Positions 6,597 to 11,215 of a DNA stretch of 11,215 nt are shown in pieces. Numbering within the stretch: position 1 is the first letter of the stretch; each line of letters starts with the position of its first letter. Origin of the DNA: Methylomonas sp. (GTDB lineage Bacteria; Pseudomonadota; Gammaproteobacteria; Methylococcales; Methylomonadaceae); the NCBI GenBank assembly GCA_026990815.1, contig JALXCS010000349.1:1-11215 (forward strand), in the 5' to 3' direction. A program made the position numbers and the translations under genes. The notes under the pieces are model-generated. The model worked only from the letters and a program-made list of their open reading frames with translations. It was not told the DNA's origin and searched no databases.

Positions 6597-7539
6597 TAAT
6601 GTGCTCCAAAACGTTTTGTAAAGTTTCTGAATTAAAAATTGAGAATTGATCGGCAGCTTTCGCAATTCGCTTGTTTAGACCTATCAGAACCTTGCCAGGC
6701 CCGCATTCCACAAATTGGTTGACCCCCTGTTCGTGCATAAATTTAATGGTATCAACCCAACGAACAGGCTTATACAATTGTTCCGATAAGGCATTGCGAA
6801 TAACATCGGGAGCATTATGGGAGGCAACATCCACATTATGTATCAGAGTAACATCTGGTGATTCAATGCTGATCTCATTTAGGCGTTTTTTCAATCTTTC
6901 AGCAGCCGGTTTCATTAATGAACAATGTGAGGGAACGCTAACAGGTAATTTCACAGCGCGTTTCGCTTCTGCTTCTTTTGCAGCGGCCATTGCTCTTTCA
7001 ACAGCATCTGAATTTCCAGCAATAACAACCTGGCCAGGAGCATTGAAATTGACCGGTGAAACCACCTGACCATCTGCTGACATATTACAGATTTCAATGA
7101 CTTTTGGATCATCCAAACCCAAAATTGCAGCCATTGCGCCACTGGTTTCCGAAACTGCTTCCTGCATAAACAGGCCTCGGTCCGAAACTAATCGGACTGC
7201 ATCCTCAAATTTTATAGCATTTGAACAAACTAAAGCAGTATACTCGCCCAAGCTATGCCCGGCCATCCAGGCAGGTTCTATTGAAGAATTCTCACGCCAA
7301 AGTTGCCAAATAGCAAAACCCGCAGTCAGCATGACTGGCTGGGTATTTTGAGTTTGATTTAGCACTTCGGCCGGTCCTTCTGATGCGAGTTTCCATAGAT
7401 CTTTGCCAAGCACATCAGAAGCCCGTTCGAACGTCTGTTTAATAACAGAATATATTTCCGACAACTCTTTCAGCATGCCAACTGATTGCGAACCCTGACC
7501 AGGAAAAACAAAAGCCAGGTTATAATTTTTATCACTCAT
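6589..7539 (-). CDS. fabD: Malonyl CoA-acyl carrier protein transacylase
   Basis: FabD moves malonyl from CoA to ACP, supplying the two-carbon donor for FabH and FabF. The 316 residues are near the E. coli length of 309. The protein starts with AFVFPGQGSQSVGML at 9-23. Ser96 in GHSLGEY is the acyl-enzyme nucleophile, Arg121 in SDRGLFMQ matches the residue that binds the malonyl carboxylate, and His205 in VPSHCSLM is the catalytic base. The ATG at 7539 is 25 bases after the fabH stop. No strong Shine-Dalgarno is visible. The 3' end overlaps fabG. Nothing suggests a fused or polyketide-type acyltransferase; the single domain and fab neighbours make the call secure. Confidence 0.98.
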   Translation of the reverse strand: MSDKNYNLAFVFPGQGSQSVGMLKELSEIYSVIKQTFERASDVLGKDLWKLASEGPAEVLNQTQNTQPVMLTAGFAIWQLWRENSSIEPAWMAGHSLGEYTALVCSNAIKFEDAVRLVSDRGLFMQEAVSETSGAMAAILGLDDPKVIEICNMSADGQVVSPVNFNAPGQVVIAGNSDAVERAMAAAKEAEAKRAVKLPVSVPSHCSLMKPAAERLKKRLNEISIESPDVTLIHNVDVASHNAPDVIRNALSEQLYKPVRWVDTIKFMHEQGVNQFVECGPGKVLIGLNKRIAKAADQFSIFNSETLQNVLEHING

Positions 7540-7564
7540 ATAAGATTTTCTTGATTGTTCTTAA

Positions 7565-8527
7565 CTAAAGTCTTATCAATGCCGAACCCCAGGTAAAACC
7601 GGCACCAAAAGCCTCAAGGAGTACTAAGTGGTTTTTTTGAATACGGCCATCTCGGACACCTTCATTAAACGCAAGTAACACAGAAGCAGAAGAGGTGTTT
7701 CCTTGTTCCTGCAAGGTTAGAATCACCTGATCCATTGACATTCTTAATTTTTTAGCGGTAGCTGCAATAATTCGTGTATTTGCTTGATGGGGGACTAGCC
7801 AGTCAATATCAGATTTTTCCAAGTTATTTGCGACCAGTGTCTCATCAACAATATTACCCAGTGTGTTGACGGCCACCTTGAAAACCTCATTTCCGCGCAT
7901 CTGGATAAATCCTTTTGGTTCAGGCTTACCTAATGCTTGGGGATTAGGTAAATTCAGTAATTCTTCAAAACGGCCATCTGAATGAATATGTGTGGACAAG
8001 ATACCGGGCTGATCTGATCGTTCAAGTAAAACTGCACCAGCGCCGTCACCAAATAAAATACAAGTACTCCGATCTTGCCAGTCTACAAAACGGGAACAAA
8101 TCTCACTGCCAATAACCAATACTTTTTTTGCCGCACCTGATTTAATATATTGATCTGCAATACTAAGTGCAAAAATAGAACCTGAGCAGGCTGCCTGCAC
8201 ATCGAATGCCACACAATCTTTAACCCCAAGGCGATGCTGGATCAGGCAACCGGTGCTTGGGTAAACCCGGTCAGATGCTCCAGTCGCAACAATAATAAAA
8301 TCGATTTCCCTAGGTTCTACTTGTGCCGCTTCAATTGCTTGACGGGCAGCAATTTCGCCCATACTGGATGCTGTTTCATGTTCTGCAGCGATGCGGCGAC
8401 TTTTAATTCCGGTTCGTTCAAAAATCCAGCTGTCAGAAGTATCTACTGTTTGAGAAATTTCATCATTGCTGCGAATCTGTTCAGGCAGATAACCACCGGT
8501 TCCGATTACTTTTGAAAAAAAACTCAC
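7565..8527 (-). CDS. fabH: 3-oxoacyl-[acyl-carrier-protein] synthase III
   Basis: FabH starts fatty acid synthesis by condensing acetyl-CoA (or another short acyl-CoA) with malonyl-ACP. The 320 residues match the family (E. coli 317). The triad is Cys114 in VQAACSGSIFA, His247 in LVPHQANTRI and Asn277 in EQGNTSSASV. GFIQMRGNEVFK and FGAGFTWGSALIRL are also characteristic. The first residues, SKVIGTGGYLPE, fit the usual start. The start codon is GTG, overlapping the plsX stop as GTGA, so translation is probably coupled to plsX. Primer preference (acetyl or branched) cannot be read reliably from sequence alone. This fabH sits in the main fab operon, as in E. coli. Confidence 0.98.
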   Translation of the reverse strand: MSFFSKVIGTGGYLPEQIRSNDEISQTVDTSDSWIFERTGIKSRRIAAEHETASSMGEIAARQAIEAAQVEPREIDFIIVATGASDRVYPSTGCLIQHRLGVKDCVAFDVQAACSGSIFALSIADQYIKSGAAKKVLVIGSEICSRFVDWQDRSTCILFGDGAGAVLLERSDQPGILSTHIHSDGRFEELLNLPNPQALGKPEPKGFIQMRGNEVFKVAVNTLGNIVDETLVANNLEKSDIDWLVPHQANTRIIAATAKKLRMSMDQVILTLQEQGNTSSASVLLAFNEGVRDGRIQKNHLVLLEAFGAGFTWGSALIRL

Positions 8528-9549
8528 TTTGCTTTCCTGGTGGCCAAAATTGACGCAACTTTGTCACTAATTTTCTGAGTAACATTTTTTTCCGCTTCAA
8601 TAACAGCTAATTGCAAAGCTGTTTCAAATGCCAAAACATCTGCGCCACCATGACTTTTAATAACAAGCCCTCGTAATCCAACAAAACTGGCGCCATTATA
8701 CAATCGTGGATCAATCCTATTTTTAAATGCCTTGAGTACCGGAAAAGAAAAAAAAGCAGCTAATTTGGTAAAAATATTTTTCCCAAACTCTTCCTTCATC
8801 AATTGGCTGATCATAGTTGCTGTACCTTCAATTGTTTTAAGCGCAACATTGCCGACAAAACCATCAGTCACAATCAGATCGACATCATTTCCCGCACAAA
8901 GTGAGTTCCCCTCAACGTAGCCGATATAATTTAGATCAGAATTTTCCATTAACTTCGAAGCCGCCTTAACTTGCTCATTGCCTTTGGTTTCTTCTTCGCC
9001 AATATTGAGAAGACCTACTTCAGGATTATCAATGTTATTAACTGCTTTTACAACCTCAGCACCCATGATTCCAAACTGAAATAATTGCTCGGCAGAAGAA
9101 TCAACATTACCACCAAGGTCTAAAACATGCGTATGGCCATGAATGGATGGAATTGTGGAAATTATTGCAGGACGATCAATCCCAGGAATCATTTTCAAAA
9201 CAAACCGCGCAGTTGCCATCAATGCTCCGGTATTACCTGCGCTAACACACGCCGCAGCTTTGCCGTCACGAACTAGATTAATAGCAACACGCATTGATGA
9301 ATCTTTCTTGTTCTTGAGTGCTTTCGAAGGTGACTCATGCATTTCAACACATTGCGAAGCATGTTGGATACTTATTCTCCCTGAAAACTTTTCAGCTTTG
9401 TCGGCGAGTATTTTTTTTAATAAAAATTCATCTCCGACAAGAACTAAAGAAAGTTTTGCATTGTTTTTTAAACAATTTAGAGATGCGGGTACGGTAACTT
9501 CAGGACCAAAGTCACCCCCCATTGCATCAACAGCAATAATTAAATGCAC
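8524..9549 (-). CDS. plsX: Phosphate acyltransferase PlsX
   Basis: PlsX makes acyl-phosphate from acyl-ACP, which PlsY uses to acylate glycerol-3-phosphate; it joins fatty acid and phospholipid synthesis at the membrane surface. The 341 residues start with AVDAMGGDFGPEVTVPA, the family signature. SAGNTGALMA lies at 103-112, GIDRPAI follows, then LNIGEEETKGNEQ at 181-193 and DGFVGNVALKTIEG. The start codon is GTG at 9549; an in-frame stop lies four codons upstream and family members begin here, so GTG is well supported. No clear Shine-Dalgarno precedes it. Upstream is a 198-base gap with a terminator-like hairpin; downstream the gene overlaps fabH by 4 bases. Confidence 0.97.
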   Translation of the reverse strand: MHLIIAVDAMGGDFGPEVTVPASLNCLKNNAKLSLVLVGDEFLLKKILADKAEKFSGRISIQHASQCVEMHESPSKALKNKKDSSMRVAINLVRDGKAAACVSAGNTGALMATARFVLKMIPGIDRPAIISTIPSIHGHTHVLDLGGNVDSSAEQLFQFGIMGAEVVKAVNNIDNPEVGLLNIGEEETKGNEQVKAASKLMENSDLNYIGYVEGNSLCAGNDVDLIVTDGFVGNVALKTIEGTATMISQLMKEEFGKNIFTKLAAFFSFPVLKAFKNRIDPRLYNGASFVGLRGLVIKSHGGADVLAFETALQLAVIEAEKNVTQKISDKVASILATRKAK

Positions 9550-9747
9550 TGCTAGGATCTACTCAGAAAAATAAAGATTAAAAACCAGAATAAATTCTGG
9601 CCGGAAAATCTTGCCAGACTCAAGAAACAATAGATTAACTCAGTATTTCATGAGTTTCTCATAATAAAGTTAACAAAGGAAATTTTTTGCCCTTCGGACT
9701 ATCGCCTGTATTTCTTACGGCAAGCTCTGAACTCAAAAACCAACAAA
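9550..9747 (-). other. rpmF-plsX intergenic region
   Basis: At 198 bases this is the longest gap in the cluster. No reading frame of useful length starts in it. It holds the terminator-like hairpin at 9580-9600 and a small dyad at 9637-9656 (on the plus strand AACTCA against TGAGTT, 8-base loop). No convincing -35/-10 pair for plsX is visible, and no FadR-type palindrome is evident. It is probably an mRNA leader where L32 and lipid gene expression are separated. Confidence 0.5.
9580..9600 (-). terminator. Terminator-like hairpin with U-tract between rpmF and plsX
   Basis: On the minus strand CCAGAA and TTCTGG pair around TTTA (a seventh A-T pair is possible), followed at once by five T and then a further T-rich stretch. 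The two G before the stem could extend it through G-U pairs. The stem is short and has only three G-C pairs, so partial termination (attenuation) is more likely than a full stop. It lies about 30 bases before the plsX GTG, after rpmF. Because plsX-fabH-fabD probably rely on read-through, incomplete termination would set the L32 to lipid-enzyme ratio. Confidence 0.55.
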
Positions 9748-9927
9748 TTAATCTTCTTTGCTCGGAATAATCTGCCTGCCTTTGTACATGCCATCAGGGC
9801 TAACATGATGACGTAAGTGAGTTTCACCTGTTATAGGGTCTTGTGAAAGTGTTTGACTGGTTAATGAATCATGAGAGCGGCGCTGTCCGCGTCTTGAACG
9901 AGTTACCTTACTTTTTTGTACAGCCAT
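9748..9927 (-). CDS. rpmF: 50S ribosomal protein L32
   Basis: This small basic protein of 59 residues is a structural part of the large ribosomal subunit. It begins MAVQKSKVTRSRRGQRRSHD and contains THLRHHVSPDGMYKGR, both matching bacterial L32 (57 residues in E. coli). It has no Cys, so it is the zinc-free form, like that of E. coli. The ATG is three bases after the yceD stop, with a good GGAG ribosome binding site 8 bases upstream inside the last yceD codons. The yceD-rpmF-plsX order is conserved over many bacteria. Confidence 0.98.
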   Translation of the reverse strand: MAVQKSKVTRSRRGQRRSHDSLTSQTLSQDPITGETHLRHHVSPDGMYKGRQIIPSKED

Positions 9928-9930
9928 TAA

Positions 9931-10455
9931 TTAATCTCCAGATTTTTTTAAAGTTGCTAAAACAGAAAATGGGTTTTCAGATTTTTTTGTTTCGAAATCT
10001 GTTTGAATTTCTTTGTTGCTATATTGAACAAGGTCCAGACAATTATGCCCATGTTTTGGGTATTCCGGGATGGCCAATAACAATTCTTCCTCAATAATGG
10101 TCGTTAACGCAATTTTTTCTTGATTATTTATCAATAAAGGCTCATAGCCAGAAGGCAAACGACTTGCCTCATCCAGAGACTGAACTATACCCAACATAAA
10201 TGTGATTTGGCAACTCCATGGCAAGACTTTTAAGCAGTTTTGACAATCAAGGTTTAAATTTGCACTTATCTCGCCAATGATAGAGGCAAGTTTTTTTTCT
10301 TTATAAAACGATAATTTGATGATTACCTTACCATTTTGATTTGCTAGAATATCGGCCAGTCTTTCAAAATGGGTTAATTCAATTTCACCTTTCAGCTCCC
10401 TCGCCCTTTCAGCATAAAGCAATGGATCAACAAATCTTGGTAATCGATCTAACAT
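9931..10455 (-). CDS. yceD: YceD/DUF177 family protein (23S rRNA accumulation protein)
   Basis: A 174-residue member of the YceD/DUF177 family (E. coli YceD 173). The family is linked to 23S rRNA accumulation in bacteria and plastids; the biochemical activity is not settled. Family marks are VDPLLYAERA near the start, LDCQNCL with Cys71 and Cys74 (CQxC, usually CQRC), YEPLLI, EEELLLAIPEYPKH at 122-135, and the terminal NPFSVLATLK at 161-170. An additional Cys139 after HGHN may complete a metal site; this is inference. It is the first gene of the minus-strand operon. The ATG lies 10 bases beyond a -10 box, so the mRNA would have almost no leader. Co-transcription with rpmF fits a role in large-subunit assembly. 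Confidence 0.93.
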   Translation of the reverse strand: MLDRLPRFVDPLLYAERARELKGEIELTHFERLADILANQNGKVIIKLSFYKEKKLASIIGEISANLNLDCQNCLKVLPWSCQITFMLGIVQSLDEASRLPSGYEPLLINNQEKIALTTIIEEELLLAIPEYPKHGHNCLDLVQYSNKEIQTDFETKKSENPFSVLATLKKSGD

Positions 10456-10464
10456 AACTTACTA

Positions 10465-10493
10465 ATAATATATGGATTTACTGGCAAGGTCAA
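10465..10493 (-). promoter_or_regulatory. Sigma70-type promoter for yceD-rpmF-fab operon
   Basis: Minus strand: -35 TTGACC at 10493-10488 (5 of 6 consensus), an exact 17-base spacer, and -10 TATTAT at 10470-10465 (5 of 6). The predicted transcription start is at about 10458-10460, only 3-5 bases before the yceD ATG at 10455. This is the best promoter match in the window and lies in the only divergent gap, so it is probably the main promoter of the cluster. Confidence 0.75.
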
Positions 10494-10496
10494 TTT

Positions 10497-10502
10497 TAAA
10501 AT
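10497..10502 (+). promoter_or_regulatory. Possible -10 box for maf
   Basis: TAAAAT (5 of 6 matches to TATAAT) ends six bases before the maf ATG. No good -35 is found at 16-18 bases upstream, and the box abuts the -35 of the opposite promoter. If used, the maf mRNA would be leaderless. Weak support, given the AT-rich context. Confidence 0.3.
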
Positions 10503-10508
10503 AATTCT

Positions 10509-11099
10509 ATGGACCAAGACAAAAAAATAATTTTGGCATCAAGTTCGCCATATAGACAACAATTATTGAGCAAAATTAATCTTAAATTTACTGCTGTTGC
10601 CCCTGAAATTGACGAGACATCAGAAGAAAGAGAATCTGCACAGCAGCTGGCACTGCGTTTGGCACAAAACAAAGCCCTTATGCTACAACAAAGATTTGAT
10701 AATCATTTGATCATTGGCTCTGATCAAGTTGCATATTTTAATGGATTACAGCTGGAAAAACCTGGTAACCGGAGCCGTTCAATTCAGCAATTAAAAATGA
10801 TTGCCGGGAGAACTGTATTTTTTTATACAGCTATTTGTGTTTTAGATTCACAATCAAAAACAATCAAAACTGAAATTGATTGTTGCTCGGTAACATTTAG
10901 AACATTATCGCTGTCAGAAATAGAAAATTATGTAGATTTGGATAAACCTTACCATTGCGCAGGTTCATTTAAATCGGAAGGATTAGGTATTGCTTTAATA
11001 AAAAAAATTGACGGCGATGATCCCAATTCACTGATTGGCTTACCAATCATCAAATTAATTGATTTATTAACAGAGTTTGGAATAAAAATATTAGCTTGA
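10509..11099 (+). CDS. maf: Maf-like 7-methyl-GTP pyrophosphatase, YceF type
   Basis: Maf proteins hydrolyse non-canonical nucleoside triphosphates to monophosphates; the YceF branch prefers 7-methyl-GTP. The 196 residues (E. coli YceF 194) show ILASSSPYR at 8-16, APEIDET at 31-37, Lys55, IIGSDQV at 68-74 with Asp72 as likely catalytic base, CAGSFKSEG at 150-158 and DGDDPNSLIGLP at 168-179. The last two motifs are those of YceF rather than the dTTP/UTP-type YhdE. Its divergent position beside yceD matches the E. coli yceF-yceD pair. In the first motif, SPYR replaces the common SPRR or SPWR. No Shine-Dalgarno precedes the ATG, and there is no clear terminator downstream. Confidence 0.95.
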   Translation: MDQDKKIILASSSPYRQQLLSKINLKFTAVAPEIDETSEERESAQQLALRLAQNKALMLQQRFDNHLIIGSDQVAYFNGLQLEKPGNRSRSIQQLKMIAGRTVFFYTAICVLDSQSKTIKTEIDCCSVTFRTLSLSEIENYVDLDKPYHCAGSFKSEGLGIALIKKIDGDDPNSLIGLPIIKLIDLLTEFGIKILA

Positions 11100-11113
11100 T
11101 ATACTATCCACGC

Positions 11114-11215
11114 TCAAGAATACCCCGTTTGCCCATCAATGATCTGAAATTTTTCAGACAATAACGAACGCAAAGGAGCATGATGCTCATCGAGGTTGTC
11201 GAAGAAGCTCGAACA
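11114..11215 (-). CDS. Possible C-terminal end of an unidentified gene (partial)
   Basis: A frame open from the right edge gives 33 residues ending LSEKFQIIDGQTGYS before a TGA at 11114-11116. It would be convergent with maf, ending 14 bases from the maf stop. I do not recognise it. A second minus-strand frame is open over the same bases, and the stretch is full of dyads, so it may equally be non-coding repeat sequence. Low confidence. Confidence 0.25.
   Translation of the reverse strand, partial: CSSFFDNLDEHHAPLRSLLSEKFQIIDGQTGYS
11143..11212. repeat. Three consecutive dyads downstream of maf
   Basis: TCTGAAA/TTTCAGA with a TT centre at 11143-11158, then the perfect palindrome GAGCAT-G-ATGCTC at 11176-11188, then an imperfect dyad at 11190-11212 with TCGAG/CTCGA ends and a TTGTCGAAG core. 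The last resembles the TTGTCGAAG-type intergenic repeats seen in many bacterial genomes. The base composition is more GC-rich than nearby non-coding DNA. The function is unknown, and the element may continue beyond the right edge. Confidence 0.4.

Noticed and set aside
6597..6665. N-terminal extension of fabG to 265 residues
   Set aside because: The added 23 residues lie wholly inside fabD and have no family match. The ATG at 6596 has GGAG upstream and gives the conserved FabG start.
6671..7069. Plus-strand open frame of 132 codons
   Set aside because: Antisense to fabD, with no domain signal; fabD has its full catalytic set across this stretch.
9143..9574. Plus-strand open frame of 143 codons
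   Set aside because: It is antisense to plsX, whose protein carries all family motifs; the plus-strand translation shows no recognisable domain or start signal.
9550..9747. Small peptide genes in the rpmF-plsX gap
   Set aside because: The ATGs there run into stops within a few codons.
1..11215. Mobile elements, CRISPR arrays, phage or defence genes, tRNA/rRNA
   Set aside because: No transposase, repeat-spacer pattern, clover-leaf or foreign gene is visible; the window is continuous conserved housekeeping sequence.

Overview
The window is a bacterial core-gene cluster, almost entirely on the minus strand, built around type II fatty acid synthesis. In transcription order from the right it reads yceD, rpmF, plsX, fabH, fabD, fabG, acpP, fabF, pabC, mltG, tmk, holB, pilZ, and the start of tatD, which runs off the left edge. 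A YceF-type maf gene lies divergently at the right end on the plus strand. The order yceD-rpmF-plsX-fab-acpP-fabF-pabC-mltG-tmk-holB, with divergent maf, is the classic gammaproteobacterial arrangement. The pilZ gene between holB and tatD matches Pseudomonas/Xanthomonas-type relatives rather than E. coli. The DNA is AT-rich, so a low-GC gammaproteobacterium that makes type IV pili is the best guess. I cannot assign a genus.

Right end (10456-11215): a 53-bp divergent spacer carries a strong sigma70-like promoter for the yceD operon, so close to the yceD start codon that the mRNA would have almost no leader. maf also lacks a Shine-Dalgarno sequence. Beyond maf are about 115 bp containing three dyads and at most the end of an unidentified gene.

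Middle (4154-10455): yceD and rpmF (ribosome-related) lead into plsX, fabH, fabD, fabG, acpP and fabF, which make acyl-phosphate for phospholipids and initiate and elongate fatty acids on acyl carrier protein. Three non-coding gaps have visible signals. The 198-bp rpmF-plsX gap holds a terminator-like hairpin. The 169-bp fabG-acpP gap holds a perfect TATAAT -10 box. The acpP-fabF gap holds a 12-bp hairpin without a U-tract. All three could allow ACP and ribosomal protein L32 to be made at levels different from the Fab enzymes.

Left part (1-4132): pabC (folate), mltG (peptidoglycan), tmk (dTTP), holB (DNA polymerase III delta'), pilZ (type IV pili) and tatD are packed with overlaps or gaps of a few bases, which suggests one translationally coupled transcript linking envelope, nucleotide and replication functions.

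All catalytic residues I looked for are present, and I see no mobile element, CRISPR array, RNA gene or clearly foreign gene. This is ordinary conserved chromosome. I found no undescribed system. The points worth a second look are regulatory: the near-leaderless divergent promoter, the acpP-flanking signals and the fabF start site.
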